64,000 nt of DNA from NCBI RefSeq assembly GCF_001648115.1, contig NZ_CP011299.1, positions 496,001 through 560,000 on the forward strand, in the 5' to 3' direction. The notes beneath the pieces were generated by a model that did not search any database, had not been told where the DNA came from, and saw only the letters and a list, made by a program, of their open reading frames with translations. This DNA comes from Buchnera aphidicola (Schlechtendalia chinensis) (GTDB lineage Bacteria; Pseudomonadota; Gammaproteobacteria; Enterobacterales; Enterobacteriaceae). How positions within the stretch are numbered: the first letter of the stretch is position 1; every line of letters starts with the position of its first letter. This document shows positions 8,888 through 21,427 of this stretch, one piece after another. Both the position numbers and the translations under genes were made by a program.

Positions 8888-9097
8888 TTATAAACTAGTA
8901 ACATTAGCCGCTGATGGACCTTTTGCTCCTTCGGTAATTTCGAATTCAACACTTTGACCCTCGGACAAGGTTTTGAACCCGTTGCTTTGGATAGCTGAAA
9001 AATGAACAAAAACATCTTTGCTTCCATCTTCAGGAGTAATGAAACCAAACCCTTTAGATTCATTAAACCATTTCACATTACCTTTAATCTTAGACAT
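8888..9097 (-). CDS. cspE: Cold-shock-domain RNA chaperone CspE
   Basis: This is a single cold-shock domain of 69 residues, the same length as E. coli CspE, that binds single-stranded RNA and melts secondary structure. RNP1 KGFGFI is at 15-20 and RNP2 VFVHF at 29-33. The start [18 protein letters not shown] and the end SAANVTSL are closer to CspE than to CspC (which begins MAKIKGQV). Protein divergence is very low compared with neighbours, a sign of strong purifying selection. It is transcribed alone, with its own terminator, toward ybeD. The family acts as transcription antiterminators in E. coli; that role here is inferred. Confidence 0.95.
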   Translation of the reverse strand: MSKIKGNVKWFNESKGFGFITPEDGSKDVFVHFSAIQSNGFKTLSEGQSVEFEITEGAKGPSAANVTSL

Positions 9098-9325
9098 CTA
9101 TATTACCTTCACATGAAAATATACACTAAACTTAAATAACAAGCTAGTACAACGATTATTGATTATTTTATTATAAACTTCAATAAAACAGTATTAACAA
9201 CAAATACAAATCTTAGATCAAAAATAGAATAAATATTAATTTACACTTTTAAAAAGTGTTTTTTAAGATTAATGTTTTTAAATAAAAATTAAACATTATA
9301 CATAAAATTGCAATTATTTTTATAT

Positions 9326-9355
9326 AAAAAAAAATCCGAAACGATTCGGATTTTT
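9326..9355 (-). terminator. rRNA operon terminator
   Basis: An 11-bp perfect stem (AAAAATCCGAA at 9330-9340 paired with 9345-9355) with a 4-nt loop starts just after the 3' end of 5S rRNA and runs into a long U-tract (nine A on the plus strand, 9326-9334). This is a textbook intrinsic terminator and defines the end of the tRNA-Glu - 23S - 5S transcript. Confidence 0.9.
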
Positions 9356-9356
9356 C

Positions 9357-9475
9357 AGCCTGGAAATGTCCTACTCTCACACGAGGAAACCTCGTACTAC
9401 CATCGGCGTTGAAATGTTTCACTTCTGAGTTCGACATGGTTTCAGGTGGTACCATAACACTATTTTTACCAGGCT
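9357..9475 (-). rRNA. rrf: 5S ribosomal RNA
   Basis: The minus strand reads AGCCTGGTAAAAATAGTG at the 5' end, with the conserved blocks CCATGTCGAACTCAGAAGTG and CGCCGATGGTAGT, and closes with GGACATTTCCAGGCT. GCCTGG at the start pairs with CCAGGC at the end to form helix I. The length of about 119 nt is normal. It lies 93 nt downstream of 23S rRNA in the same transcript. The ends are set from helix I, so they may be off by a base or two. Confidence 0.97.
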
Positions 9476-9568
9476 TTTTAAATATTTGAATATATTGGTA
9501 TTTAAATAATCAAAATCGGATTGAAAAAATTGTTTATTGAATAATTATTTAAACATCTCTGGTGTTGT

Positions 9569-12500
<2,932 letters not shown>

Positions 12501-12675
12501 TTACAACCCACAGATGTTTATTTTATAATTCAATAAAATATTTTTTGCTTCCGAATTTTTAAAGAACTCAATTACAAATTTAATATACTTATATTCGTAA
12601 GTGTTTAACAAATAAAACAAAGAATAACACATTAATATAATATAGTATACAAATAAATTGTAATATTTTAAAACT

Positions 12676-12748
12676 TGTCCCCTAGGGGATTTGAACCCCT
12701 GTTACCGCCGTGAAAGGGCGATGTCCTAGTCCTCTAGACGAAGGGGAC
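12676..12748 (-). tRNA. tRNA-Glu, anticodon UUC
   Basis: The minus-strand cloverleaf begins GTCCCCTTCGTCTAGAGG, carries the anticodon loop CTTTCAC and ends CCCCTAGGGGAC. It matches E. coli gltT-type genes almost base for base. The discriminator appears to be A (G in E. coli) and no CCA is encoded. It is the first gene of the 23S-5S transcript, 175 nt upstream of 23S. In enterobacteria this tRNA sits in the 16S-23S spacer; its position here is what remains when the operon is split. Confidence 0.97.
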
Positions 12749-12826
12749 AAAATTGGCAATACAATTCAATAGAAATTTTAAATAAAAATTTATTTTTTAT
12801 AATACTTCGAATTATATATAATATCT

Positions 12827-12854
12827 ATGTTACATAACACAATAAAAGAGTCAA
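12827..12854 (-). promoter_or_regulatory. Candidate promoter of the tRNA-Glu - 23S - 5S unit
   Basis: On the minus strand TTGACT (12854-12849) and TAACAT (12832-12827) are spaced 16 nt, about 80 nt before the mature tRNA. TTGACT is among the best -35 boxes in the window, while the -10 box is weak. A distance of 80 nt leaves room for a leader. No other good candidate was seen between aroE and the tRNA. Confidence 0.45.
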
Positions 12855-12917
12855 GAGTTTTTTAAAAATTTTTAACTTTACAACAATCATTTTAAAAATA
12901 AAAATTTAAACAAAAAA

Positions 12918-13745
12918 CTATCGAAATCTTAAAATAACTGGTTCAATTTTAGGAAAAATACCATGCCAAAATAAAAAAGAATAAGCAGCCTGACTGACTA
13001 ACATACCAATACCGTCAGATAAAAATAACGCACCTTGTTTTTTACACCACGAAAGAAAAGTAGTATAATTATTTTTTTCAGAATAATTAATATCGTAACA
13101 ATAAACATTTTTTTTTATTAAAGATGCAATAGTATTCCAAAAATTGTTGGATTTTATATTAGCAATAGTGTTAATTACTACATTAAATTTTATATTTTTA
13201 TAATCTATATCTAAAATATGAAAAATAGAACCAAATTTTTTGAAATAACTAACTAATTTTTTAGCTCTATCAATAGTTCTATTAAAAACAAAAATATTGC
13301 AACCATAAGATAATAGTGAAAAAATTATTCCACGAGCAGCACCTCCAGAACCTATTACCAAAACATTGTCACAAGATTTTATAAATTTTAAACGCCTTAA
13401 ATCATACAAAATTCCTCTTCCATCTGTATTATCTCCTATAATTTTCCCATTTTTTAATTTTTTTAAAGTATTGACCGACCTTGAAAATTGAGCATGTTTA
13501 GTTAATGTATCCGAAATCAAAAATGCTTCTTCCTTAAATGGAATAGTGACGTTAGCCCCAATTCCTATACTCGAAAAAAAGTTAATGACACATGTATGAA
13601 ACTTATTTATAGGTACAAATGTATAATCATAGTTATGAACAATATTAGTTTGGATAGAAAACAATTGATGAATATAAGGAGATTTAGTGTGATTAATAGG
13701 ATTTCCAAAAACTGAAAATTCGTTCAAATGTTTTTTAAGAGTCAC
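12918..13745 (-). CDS. aroE: Shikimate dehydrogenase
   Basis: The enzyme reduces 3-dehydroshikimate to shikimate with NADPH, the fourth step of the route to chorismate; aroB and aroK in this window supply steps two and five. The substrate-binding segment is NPINHTKSP at 15-23, the catalytic pair K71 (NVTIPFK) and D108 (GDNTDG), and the NADP loop GSGGAARG 132-139. The 275 residues exceed E. coli's 272 slightly because of a short N-terminal extension. It overlaps the end of tsaC by 11 bp, so the two genes are probably translationally coupled. tRNA-Glu follows 170 nt downstream on the same strand. Confidence 0.97.
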   Translation of the reverse strand: MTLKKHLNEFSVFGNPINHTKSPYIHQLFSIQTNIVHNYDYTFVPINKFHTCVINFFSSIGIGANVTIPFKEEAFLISDTLTKHAQFSRSVNTLKKLKNGKIIGDNTDGRGILYDLRRLKFIKSCDNVLVIGSGGAARGIIFSLLSYGCNIFVFNRTIDRAKKLVSYFKKFGSIFHILDIDYKNIKFNVVINTIANIKSNNFWNTIASLIKKNVYCYDINYSEKNNYTTFLSWCKKQGALFLSDGIGMLVSQAAYSFLFWHGIFPKIEPVILRFR

Positions 13746-14301
13746 GTATTAATTCTCCACTAATAAGATTTATAATCTTAGAAGGATTCTGACTATTCCC
13801 TAATTTTCCATGAAATATTGGAATATTTTTTCCAAAATTTTTTATAACTTCCGCATGAGTTTTGCATGGTTTAGAACCAGAGTAATTAGCACTTGTAGAT
13901 ACTATAGCTGTTCCAAATTCATTACATAGTTTTTTTATAAAAAAATGAGAACTAATTCTAATTGCTAAAAATTTTGATTTTCCAGTTAACCAAAATGGTA
14001 CACAAGATTTTGCAGGTACTAAAAAAGTAATAGGAACTAAATAAGTTTTCAGTAATATACTTTTATTTTGAAAAGATAAATCTCGTTCAGAAATATACGA
14101 TTTAACTTGATTGTAATGAGATGCTACTAATATCAATCCTTTACTCTGAATTCTTTTCTTCAAATTTAACAATTTCATTATTGCGTTTTTATTATGAGGA
14201 TTGCAACCAAGTCCAAATACTGACTCTGTTGGATAAGCAATAATATCGTTATTTCTTAATACATTAACACATTTAAATAATGATGCACTATTTATCTCCA
14301 T
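13735..14301 (-). CDS. tsaC: Threonylcarbamoyl-AMP synthase TsaC (YrdC)
   Basis: It makes threonylcarbamoyl-adenylate from threonine, bicarbonate and ATP, the precursor of t6A37 in ANN-decoding tRNAs. The family start is visible as IIAYPTESVFGLGCNP near 20-35, with the nucleotide-binding KGLILVASHY near 54-63 and STSANYSG near 140-147. The frame is open from a TTG at 14313, but ATG 14301 has GGA just upstream and gives 188 residues against 190 in E. coli. It is the first gene of a two-gene unit with aroE, an arrangement shared with enterobacteria. Confidence 0.93.
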   Translation of the reverse strand: MEINSASLFKCVNVLRNNDIIAYPTESVFGLGCNPHNKNAIMKLLNLKKRIQSKGLILVASHYNQVKSYISERDLSFQNKSILLKTYLVPITFLVPAKSCVPFWLTGKSKFLAIRISSHFFIKKLCNEFGTAIVSTSANYSGSKPCKTHAEVIKNFGKNIPIFHGKLGNSQNPSKIINLISGELIRDS

Positions 14302-14523
14302 TTTGCGTTCCAAAATTCAAAACTATTTTTTACATGATATAATTAAAATAAAATTTAAAAAACTCGTATAAATTATTCTAAAATTTCATTTTAATTATAT
14401 TATATTTTCTATCCATTTCCAAAAATATGAATAAACAAAGATTCTATCTTTAACTATTAATCAAAAAAAAAATGTTTATAATAAAATATCGTCCTCAATT
14501 TAAATATAAATTTCAAAAGTTAT

Positions 14524-15003
14524 ATGTCTATACTGAAAATACTAAAGTATCCAGATGACCGTCTTCGAATCGTTGCTAAACCTATTGAAAAGGTAACTAA
14601 ATCAGTGCAAAAAATCGTTAACAATATGTTTGAAACTATGCATTCTGAAGATGGAATCGGATTAGCTGCTACTCAAGTTAACGTTCATTTACAAATTATA
14701 GTAATTAATAATATTCCAGAACTAAAAAACCCAATGACATTAATAAATCCTAAAATTGTAAAAACTAGCGGGAAAATAAGTATACAAGAAGGATGTTTGT
14801 CTATTTCAAATTACAAAGCATTAATACCTAGATCATCTGATATTGTTGTAACTGCTCTAAATTACTTTGGAGAAAAAATTAAAATACAAGCCAGTTCTCT
14901 TTTAGCAATTTGCATACAACACGAAATCGATCACTTAATTGGAAAATTGCTAATAGATTACAAAAAAGATCTAAACAGTAATATTTTACCAAAAGTATTC
15001 TAA
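14524..15003 (+). CDS. def: Peptide deformylase
   Basis: The metalloenzyme removes the formyl group from nascent proteins, undoing the reaction of Fmt encoded next. Motif 1 GIGLAATQV is at 44-52, motif 2 EGCLS at 89-93 with metal ligand C91, motif 3 HEIDH at 133-137 with H133, E134 and H137. The proline that normally follows motif 2 (EGCLSIP) is serine here, an unusual change near the substrate cleft. The 159 residues lack about ten at the C-terminus relative to E. coli (169), a region that is dispensable in known enzymes. fmt begins 31 nt downstream; the def-fmt pair is conserved. Confidence 0.96.
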   Translation: MSILKILKYPDDRLRIVAKPIEKVTKSVQKIVNNMFETMHSEDGIGLAATQVNVHLQIIVINNIPELKNPMTLINPKIVKTSGKISIQEGCLSISNYKALIPRSSDIVVTALNYFGEKIKIQASSLLAICIQHEIDHLIGKLLIDYKKDLNSNILPKVF

Positions 15004-15034
15004 AAACTTTTAAAACTACTATTCTAAAACAAGA

Positions 15035-15991
15035 ATGAAACATTCAAAACTACTAAAAATTATTTTTGCAGGAACACCTGATTTTTCTGCTAAGCATTTA
15101 ATACAAATAATTCGTGCCAAATACAAAATTGTTGGAGTTCTTACGAAAACAGACAAACCTTCTGGAAGAGGAAAATTAATACTAGAATCTCCTGTAAAAA
15201 AAATTGCTAAAAAACATAAAATACCTATTTTTCAACCAGAAATTGAAAACATAACACAATTACATACCCAATTATATGAACTTCATGCCGATTTAATGAT
15301 AGTAGTTTCATATGGATTAATCCTTCCAGAAAACATACTAAACATGTTTCCATTAGGGTGTATTAATGTACATGCATCTTTATTACCTAGATGGAGAGGA
15401 GCAACTCCAATACAATCCGCAATTCTATACGGAGATTCAATAACAGGTATAAGTATTATAAAGATGGAAAAAGGTGTTGATACTGGAAAAATATTATGTT
15501 CCTCATCTTGCAAAATTAAAAATACTGATACTAGTGCAAGTTTACAAGATAAACTTAGTATTATAAGTTATAAAACAACACTGCTAGCACTAAAAATGCT
15601 ATCATTAAGTTATGATCATTATGTTTCACAAAGCAAACTAATAACTTATTCTAGTAAAATAAAAAAACAGGATGCACAACTAAATTGGTCAAAAGATGCA
15701 ATTATTCTAGAAAGATGCATACGAGCTTTTAATCCATGGCCAATAAGCTTTTTTAAAATAGATAACAAACTAATTAGAGTTTGGAAAGCTAATGTTATTA
15801 TGCAATATCATAACAACATATACAAAGAAGGAGAAATAATATTAATTAATAAAAATGGGTTACAGATACAAACTAAAAGAAATGTACTTAATATCATAAA
15901 GTTACAACTTCCCGGAAAAACAATAATGCATGCACACAATTTAAAAAATTTTAAAAAAAAATTTTTAATTCCAAGAGTGCAATTAGTTTAA
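15035..15991 (+). CDS. fmt: Methionyl-tRNA formyltransferase
   Basis: It formylates initiator Met-tRNA with 10-formyl-THF. The catalytic residues N111, H113 and D149 are present (INVHASLLPRWRGA, GVDTG), the folate site is in SLLPRWRGATP at 115-125, and the C-terminal OB-like domain from about 210 binds tRNA. The 318 residues compare with 315 in E. coli. The lysine-rich end (LKNFKKKFLIPRVQ) fits tRNA contact. It is co-oriented with def; no ribosomal-protein or rsmB gene follows, in contrast to the def-fmt-rsmB order of E. coli. Confidence 0.96.
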   Translation: MKHSKLLKIIFAGTPDFSAKHLIQIIRAKYKIVGVLTKTDKPSGRGKLILESPVKKIAKKHKIPIFQPEIENITQLHTQLYELHADLMIVVSYGLILPENILNMFPLGCINVHASLLPRWRGATPIQSAILYGDSITGISIIKMEKGVDTGKILCSSSCKIKNTDTSASLQDKLSIISYKTTLLALKMLSLSYDHYVSQSKLITYSSKIKKQDAQLNWSKDAIILERCIRAFNPWPISFFKIDNKLIRVWKANVIMQYHNNIYKEGEIILINKNGLQIQTKRNVLNIIKLQLPGKTIMHAHNLKNFKKKFLIPRVQLV

Positions 15992-16299
15992 TCATTATTT
16001 AACATAAAGCTAAATTTTAAAAAATGAATTAACTCTTTAAAAAACAGATATACCGCATATATAAGATTACCCAATATTTTAGAACTTCTCATAAAAATAA
16101 AAAAATTAATATAACTATTTTCGAATAATAAAACTTTTAATTAACACTCGTCTTCCAAAAAATACATGTAATATTAACAGATATAAAGAATTTCATATGC
16201 AAAAAAAACAGAACGGCATGTAATGCCGTTTGTTATTCAAAAGACAAAATTTTAATTCCAATATAAACAAATATATTATATAAAACATATTTTATTTAA
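15992..16299. other. Convergent intergenic region between fmt and rplQ
   Basis: The 308 nt hold the rplQ terminator and otherwise A/T-rich sequence. I see no gene. In E. coli rsmB, trkA, mscL and zntR lie in this interval; none is recognisable here. Confidence 0.6.
16201..16230 (-). terminator. Intrinsic terminator of the alpha operon
   Basis: An 8-bp stem (AACGGCAT 16212-16219 paired with 16223-16230) with a GTA loop is followed on the minus strand by CTG and a run of eight U (16208-16201). It lies 70 nt past the rplQ stop and probably ends the whole ribosomal-protein transcript. Confidence 0.82.
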
Positions 16300-16695
16300 T
16301 TATTTTATTTTTTTAGACATATCTCGATTTTTGTCTTTTAATCTATCTATCAATTGAATATATGCCATAGGTGCTTTATCACCGCATCGATAGCCACATT
16401 TCAATATTCGAGTATAACCACCTAATCTATTTAAAAAATGTGGACCTAAATCGTTAAACAACTTAAATACTATATTATTATTTCTAATTTTAGAAAAAAT
16501 TAAACGCCTATTAGCAATAGAACTTATTTTAGATCGCGTTATTAAAGGTTCTACTATACGGCGCAATTCTTTTGCTTTAATTACTGTTGTCTTTATAACT
16601 TCATAATTTAACAATGCACATGCCATATTATTTAACATAGCTTTAACATGAGAACGATTTCTATTAAACTTTCTACCAATTTTTCTATGTCTCAT
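16300..16695 (-). CDS. rplQ: 50S ribosomal protein L17
   Basis: It binds 23S rRNA domain III on the solvent side close to the tunnel exit. The start is the ATG at 16695 ([13 protein letters not shown]), matching the family; a GTG two codons earlier is not needed. Residues 30-60 carry the conserved [20 protein letters not shown] and [10 protein letters not shown] follows near 90-99. The 131 residues compare with 127 in E. coli, with a lysine-rich tail. It is the last gene of the alpha operon, 43 nt after rpoA. Confidence 0.96.
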   Translation of the reverse strand: MRHRKIGRKFNRNRSHVKAMLNNMACALLNYEVIKTTVIKAKELRRIVEPLITRSKISSIANRRLIFSKIRNNNIVFKLFNDLGPHFLNRLGGYTRILKCGYRCGDKAPMAYIQLIDRLKDKNRDMSKKIK

Positions 16696-16738
16696 TAGCA
16701 CTTAACCTTTCTATATACAATCCGATATATGACTTTTA

Positions 16739-17728
16739 TTAATCGTCTAAAATACTTATAGGAGGCCAATTGTCTAAACGCATACCTAAAGACAAACTCC
16801 GTGCTGCTAAAACATCCTTAATCTCAGTTAAAGATTTTTTCCCTAAATTAGGTGTTTTAAGCAATTCTACTTCAGTTTTTTGAACTAAATCTCCAATATA
16901 ATGTATTGATTCTGTTTTTAAACAATTTGCAGACCGTACTGTTAATTCTAAATCATCTACTGACCGCAATAAAACTGGATCAAATTCAGGTTTTTTTTCT
17001 TGAATTTCTGGTTCACGCACATCTTTTAAATCTACAAACGCTTCTAACTGATTTGATAAAATTGTAGCGGCACGACGAATAGCTTCTTCAGGATCGATAG
17101 TACCATTCGTTTCCATTTCTATAATTAACTTATCTAAATCAGTTCTCTGTGCAACCCTAGCAGCTTCTACATTATATACAATTCTTTCAATTGGACTATA
17201 GCATGCATCTACTAACAATTTTCCTATAGAATGTTCTCTATCTATTATTCCCATCCTAGAAGCAGCAGTTACATAACCTCTCCCTTTTTCTATTTTAATT
17301 CTCATTATTATAGAAACATTGTCATAAGTTAAGTGACAAATTATATGATTAGGATTAATAATTTCAACATCGCTATTATGTTCAATATCTGATGCTGTTA
17401 CTGCCCCTATACCTGATTTTTTTAAAGTTAAAACAATTTGATTTTTTCCGTATAATTTTACTGCTAATCCTTTTAAATTTAGCAAAATTTCGATAATATC
17501 TTCTTTTATTCCCTCTTTAGTACTATACTCATGAAGTACTCCTTCAATTTCCACTTCTGTTACTGCACAACCTGGCATAGAAGATAACAAAATTCTACGC
17601 AAAGCATTACCTAAAGTATGTCCAAAACCACGCTCTAATGGCTCAATAGTAATTTCAGTATGCGTAACACTAATATGCTTAACGTCTACTAACCTCGGTT
17701 TCAAAAACCCATTTATAAAATTTTGCAT
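16739..17728 (-). CDS. rpoA: RNA polymerase alpha subunit
   Basis: This is the scaffold of core RNA polymerase. Exactly 329 residues are predicted from ATG 17728, the E. coli length, and AAGGAGA precedes the start; the frame also runs up to an ATG at 17752, which is less likely. The N-terminal dimerisation domain includes [20 protein letters not shown] at about 33-52. The C-terminal domain keeps RSANCLK around R265, the residue that contacts UP elements and activators, plus [13 protein letters not shown]. Its integrity is notable where few activators remain. It sits between rpsD and rplQ. Confidence 0.98.
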   Translation of the reverse strand: MQNFINGFLKPRLVDVKHISVTHTEITIEPLERGFGHTLGNALRRILLSSMPGCAVTEVEIEGVLHEYSTKEGIKEDIIEILLNLKGLAVKLYGKNQIVLTLKKSGIGAVTASDIEHNSDVEIINPNHIICHLTYDNVSIIMRIKIEKGRGYVTAASRMGIIDREHSIGKLLVDACYSPIERIVYNVEAARVAQRTDLDKLIIEMETNGTIDPEEAIRRAATILSNQLEAFVDLKDVREPEIQEKKPEFDPVLLRSVDDLELTVRSANCLKTESIHYIGDLVQKTEVELLKTPNLGKKSLTEIKDVLAARSLSLGMRLDNWPPISILDD

Positions 17729-17753
17729 GCCATCTCCTTTACAAAACAGCATC

Positions 17754-18374
17754 TCATTTAGAGTAAAACTCGATAATTAAATGTTCATTGATTTCCGAAG
17801 ACAAGTCAGAACGATCAGGAACCTTCTTAAATATACCTTCCATTTTAGACGTATTAATCTCTATCCAAGAGGGCTTTTCACGCTGTTCTGACAATTCTAA
17901 AGCTGCCTTGATACGAGTTTGTTTGTGTGATTTTTTACAAATGCTAATAATGTCTCTAAGAGAAACTTGATAAGATGGAATATTTACTATATTATTATTC
18001 ACTAAAATAGATTTATGACTTACCAACTGACGTGCTTCATATCTTGTAGCGCCAAACCCCATTCTATACACTACGTTATCTAAACGACATTCTAAAAGAA
18101 TTAATAAATTTTCCCCTGTGTTACCTTTTAATCTTACAGCACGTTTATAATAGTTATGAAATTGTGATTCTAAAATTCCATACAAACGACGAACTTTTTG
18201 CTTTTCTCGCAATTGCATACCATAATCTGAAACACGTGATTTTTTAGAACCATGTTGACCTGGAAATTGTTCCAATTTACATTTAGATTCTATTGCTCGA
18301 ATCCCAGATTTTAAAAATAAATCTGTTCCTTCTCGACGGGATAATTTTAATTTCGGTCCTAAATACTTTGCCAC
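17754..18374 (-). CDS. rpsD: 30S ribosomal protein S4
   Basis: S4 is a primary 16S rRNA binder that nucleates 30S assembly and, in E. coli, represses the alpha operon by binding a pseudoknot at rpsM. The 206 residues equal E. coli. Visible parts are the N-terminal basic arm [30 protein letters not shown] around 39-52, and the S4 RNA-binding fold near 94-155 ([26 protein letters not shown]). It ends 26 nt before the rpoA start. I did not find a convincing pseudoknot ahead of rpsM, so the regulatory role here is open. Confidence 0.98.
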   Translation of the reverse strand: MAKYLGPKLKLSRREGTDLFLKSGIRAIESKCKLEQFPGQHGSKKSRVSDYGMQLREKQKVRRLYGILESQFHNYYKRAVRLKGNTGENLLILLECRLDNVVYRMGFGATRYEARQLVSHKSILVNNNIVNIPSYQVSLRDIISICKKSHKQTRIKAALELSEQREKPSWIEINTSKMEGIFKKVPDRSDLSSEINEHLIIEFYSK

Positions 18375-18399
18375 TTTCTATCTCCTAATCTAAGAAAAA

Positions 18400-18792
18400 T
18401 TATACCCGACGTCTTTTAGGTGGACGACAACCATTATGTGGAATAGGAGTAACATCAGTAATATTGGTAATTCGAAAACCAGCAGCATTCAAAGCTCTAA
18501 TAGTTGATTCTCTTCCTGGTCCAGGACCTTTTACCATTACTTCTAAATTTTTAATGCCATACTCCTTTACCAATTCTGAACAACGTTCAGCAGCTACTTG
18601 TGCTGCAAACGGAGTAGATTTTCTCGATCCTCGAAATCCAGAACCTCCTGCAGTAGCCCATCCTAAAACATTTCCTTGTCTATCACTGATAGCTACAATA
18701 GTATTGTTAAAAGAAGCATGAATATGAGCTACACCATCTAATATCTGTTTTTTAATACGTTTTTTAACACGAATTGAATCTTTTTTAACCAT
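18400..18792 (-). CDS. rpsK: 30S ribosomal protein S11
   Basis: It sits on the platform of the small subunit next to the 3' end of 16S rRNA and the mRNA exit. 130 residues (129 in E. coli). Strongly conserved stretches are [18 protein letters not shown] near 20-37, [14 protein letters not shown] near 52-65 and the C-terminal [12 protein letters not shown]. rpsM ends 10 nt upstream and rpsD begins 26 nt downstream. Confidence 0.98.
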   Translation of the reverse strand: MVKKDSIRVKKRIKKQILDGVAHIHASFNNTIVAISDRQGNVLGWATAGGSGFRGSRKSTPFAAQVAAERCSELVKEYGIKNLEVMVKGPGPGRESTIRALNAAGFRITNITDVTPIPHNGCRPPKRRRV

Positions 18793-18801
18793 ATAATAGT
18801 C

Positions 18802-19158
18802 CTACTTTTTTACCAACTTTCGACGCCCTTTCCTAGTTCGAGCATTAGTTTTTGTTCTTTGCCCCCGAACTGGAAGGTTTTTTCGATGACGCAAACCACG
18901 ATAACAACCGAGATCTATCAACCGTTTTATATTTAAATTTACTTCTCTTCTAAGATCACCTTCAACTACAAATTTCGATACTTCGATTCTTAATAGTTCT
19001 ATTTCATCTTCATTTAAACTCTTTATCTTAACGTTCTCTGAAATTTTAGTTAAAGCACAAATGAGCTTAGATCTTTTTTTCCCTATTCCATAAATGCTTG
19101 TTAATGCAACAATCACATGTTTGTTATCTGGAATATTAATTCCTGCAATACGCGCCAC
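18802..19158 (-). CDS. rpsM: 30S ribosomal protein S13
   Basis: It forms bridges in the 30S head with 50S and contacts P-site tRNA through its C-terminal tail. 118 residues, as in E. coli. The start [14 protein letters not shown], the helix-turn element [13 protein letters not shown] near 23-35 and the basic tail [16 protein letters not shown] near 88-103 are conserved. rpmJ is upstream after 123 nt. This is the first gene of the alpha operon in E. coli; no strong promoter is visible in the gap. Confidence 0.97.
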   Translation of the reverse strand: MARIAGINIPDNKHVIVALTSIYGIGKKRSKLICALTKISENVKIKSLNEDEIELLRIEVSKFVVEGDLRREVNLNIKRLIDLGCYRGLRHRKNLPVRGQRTKTNARTRKGRRKLVKK

Positions 19159-19281
19159 TATGAAACCCCTATAATTGTATCGTATTTCGAATACTACACT
19201 AATCTAAATGTATTATAAATTTCTAATAACAAATTTAATTGTTAAAATATATTCATAAATTATATTAATTTTTTATAATAT

Positions 19282-19398
19282 TTATCCTTGACGCTGCTTA
19301 TGTTTGGGATCAATACTACAAATTACACGAATAACACTGTTCCTACGAATAATTTTACAATTTCTGCAAAGTTTTTTCACTGAAGTTCGAACTTTCAT
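19282..19398 (-). CDS. rpmJ: 50S ribosomal protein L36 (zinc-binding form)
   Basis: 38 residues beginning [20 protein letters not shown]. The zinc ligands C11, C14, C27 and H33 are all present, so this is the zinc-ribbon (C+) version of L36, which binds at the base of the L7/L12 stalk region of 23S rRNA. E. coli has the same length. It lies between secY and rpsM as expected for the end of the spc operon. Confidence 0.95.
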   Translation of the reverse strand: MKVRTSVKKLCRNCKIIRRNSVIRVICSIDPKHKQRQG

Positions 19399-19438
19399 AA
19401 TTATTACCTATAATACATAAATACTAAAACTAATCATA

Positions 19439-20764
19439 TTAAAGATTTAAATTAGCCTTTTTTAATACAGATTCATATTGAGCAGACATGATATACGTTT
19501 GTATTTGAGAAATAAAATCCATAATAACAACAACTACAATCAATAATGAAGTTCCCCCAAAATAAAATGGGACTCCAATAAATACACGCATAACTTCTGG
19601 TATTAAACAAACGAACATCATGTAAATAGATCCTATTAAAGTTAATCTTAGCATGATTTTATCAATATATTTAGCTGTTTGTATTCCAGGCCTAATTCCA
19701 GAAACAAAAGCACCTGATTTCTTTAAATTATCTGCAGTTTCACGAGGATTAAAAGCTAACCCAGTATAAAAAAAACAAAAGAAAACAATAGTAATCGTGT
19801 AAAAAAAAATATATAACGGTTGACTAGGCTGCAAATAAAAAGCAACCTGTGTTAACCATTTCCAATGGTGTCCTCCACCAAACCATGAAACAATAGAAAT
19901 TGGAAATAATATTATACTAGATGCAAAAATTGCTGGAATAACACCTGCCATATTTATTTTTAAAGGAAGATGTGTACTATGCTCTGAATAAGCACGACGA
20001 GTATGATAACCTTTTGCATAATTTACGTTAATTTTTCTATAGCTTCTTTCAATAAACACAACAAAAAACGTAACCAAAAAAATTATTACTATAGTTAATA
20101 AAAGCAAAAAAAAACTCAAACTACCCTGTCGAACTTTTTCGAATGTATGTCCAATAGCATCAGGTAAACTAGCTACAATTCCTGAAAATATTATTATTGA
20201 AATTCCATTTCCCACACCTTTTTCTGTAATTAGTTCGCCTAACCACATTAAAAACATAGTACCTGTTACCAAGCTAACAATAGAAATACAATAAAAATAA
20301 ATATTAGGATTAAAAACTAAACTATTCGATCCTGATATGTTTGGTAAACTTATAGAAATTCCAAAAGATTGAAATATAGCAAGTATTAAAGTAGCGTAGC
20401 GTATATATGTATTAATTTTTTTACGTCCTGATTCTCCTTCTTTCTTCATTTCAATGAATTTTGGATATATTAATGTAAGTATTTGAATAATGATTGAGGC
20501 CGATATAAATGGCATAATTCCTAATGCAAAAATTGATGCACGACTCAACGCTCCTCCAGAAAATATGTTAAACATCTCTACAAGAGTTCCCTGTTGACTC
20601 TGTAATAAATTTGATAAAACTACAGTATCGATTCCAGGAATAGGAATGAATGATCCTATTCTAAAAATTATCAATGCAAAAATAACAAAAAAAATCCTAT
20701 TTTTTAATTCAAGAAATTTAGAGATACTATTTTGAGTATTTACACCTAATTTTTTTTTTATCAT
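19439..20764 (-). CDS. secY: SecY preprotein translocase channel subunit
   Basis: SecY is the pore of the Sec system in the inner membrane. The 441 residues compare with 443 in E. coli. The ten hydrophobic segments are visible, beginning [19 protein letters not shown] near 28-46, where the plug follows, and [20 protein letters not shown] near TM2. The cytosolic loop [22 protein letters not shown] near 340-361 that meets SecA and the ribosome is present. The start codon is followed by ten consecutive A (codons 2-5), a possible slippage site. It is translated from the spc operon right after rplO. Confidence 0.97.
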   Translation of the reverse strand: MIKKKLGVNTQNSISKFLELKNRIFFVIFALIIFRIGSFIPIPGIDTVVLSNLLQSQQGTLVEMFNIFSGGALSRASIFALGIMPFISASIIIQILTLIYPKFIEMKKEGESGRKKINTYIRYATLILAIFQSFGISISLPNISGSNSLVFNPNIYFYCISIVSLVTGTMFLMWLGELITEKGVGNGISIIIFSGIVASLPDAIGHTFEKVRQGSLSFFLLLLTIVIIFLVTFFVVFIERSYRKINVNYAKGYHTRRAYSEHSTHLPLKINMAGVIPAIFASSIILFPISIVSWFGGGHHWKWLTQVAFYLQPSQPLYIFFYTITIVFFCFFYTGLAFNPRETADNLKKSGAFVSGIRPGIQTAKYIDKIMLRLTLIGSIYMMFVCLIPEVMRVFIGVPFYFGGTSLLIVVVVIMDFISQIQTYIMSAQYESVLKKANLNL

Positions 20765-20773
20765 AATATCGTT

Positions 20774-21220
20774 CTAATCACTCCAAATTTTTCCACCAAA
20801 ATTTTTAACTGCATTATATGCACCTTTAGTAAGAGACAAACCTCGAATATTTAACGGAGCAGTTACTATTCCAGATAATATTATTTTAACATCTTTAACA
20901 TTTTTGACATTTTTACTTAAAAAGTTACACTTTTTCAAAAACTTCAAATCAATAATTTCATTTGAAAATTTTAACAGATCTGATAATCGAATCTCGATTT
21001 TTTTTTTATTACCAAGAGGAACAAAGCCATTTTTAGGAATTCGCCTATAAAGAGGAGTTTGTCCTCCTTCAAATCTTATACTAACTTTTCCACCAGAGCG
21101 AGATTTTTGACCTTTATGTCCTCGTCCTGAAGTTTTTCCAAAACCTGATCCAATTCCGCGACCTTTTCTTTTGCACAACTTTCGTGATCCAATTTCTGGA
21201 GAAATATTATTTAAATACAT
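20774..21220 (-). CDS. rplO: 50S ribosomal protein L15
   Basis: It is a late-assembly protein deep in the 50S subunit. 148 residues against 144 in E. coli. The glycine- and lysine-rich N-terminal tail (KGRGIGSGFGKTSGRGHKGQ near 18-37) penetrates the rRNA core, and GGQTPLYRRIPKNGF near 53-67 is conserved. A run of ten A in NKKKIEIR keeps the frame. The C-terminus is the globular part with YNAVKNFGGKIW. It is followed by secY after a 9-nt gap. Confidence 0.96.
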   Translation of the reverse strand: MYLNNISPEIGSRKLCKRKGRGIGSGFGKTSGRGHKGQKSRSGGKVSIRFEGGQTPLYRRIPKNGFVPLGNKKKIEIRLSDLLKFSNEIIDLKFLKKCNFLSKNVKNVKDVKIILSGIVTAPLNIRGLSLTKGAYNAVKNFGGKIWSD

Positions 21221-21249
21221 GTATTTATTCTTCTATAGTGTAATATTAT

Positions 21250-21426
21250 TTAAAATACCTTTAACATGTAAGACAATTTTTTTATCATTCCTTGAATAGA
21301 AGGTGTATTTTCCCGCTTTACTGTGTGACCTATATAACGTAATCCTAATCCAGTTAAAGTTGCTTTATGTTTAGGTAACCTTCCTATTGAACTTTTTATT
21401 TGAGTAATACTAATATATTCAATCAT
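21250..21426 (-). CDS. rpmD: 50S ribosomal protein L30
   Basis: A short gene of 58 residues, beginning [20 protein letters not shown] and continuing with the signature [18 protein letters not shown]. coli L30 has 59. It lies on the solvent face of 50S and is dispensable in some bacteria, so its retention here is notable. It begins directly after the rpsE stop (one nucleotide apart) and precedes rplO by 29 nt, matching the spc order. Confidence 0.95.
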   Translation of the reverse strand: MIEYISITQIKSSIGRLPKHKATLTGLGLRYIGHTVKRENTPSIQGMIKKLSYMLKVF

Positions 21427-21427
21427 T

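Noticed and set aside
9243-9264. Small hairpin ACACTTT/AAAGTGT followed by T on the plus strand
   Set aside because: It looks like a terminator only for plus-strand RNA, but no plus-strand gene leads into it.
9249-9455. Minus-strand frame over the 5S gene and terminator
   Set aside because: The 5S sequence and hairpin explain it.
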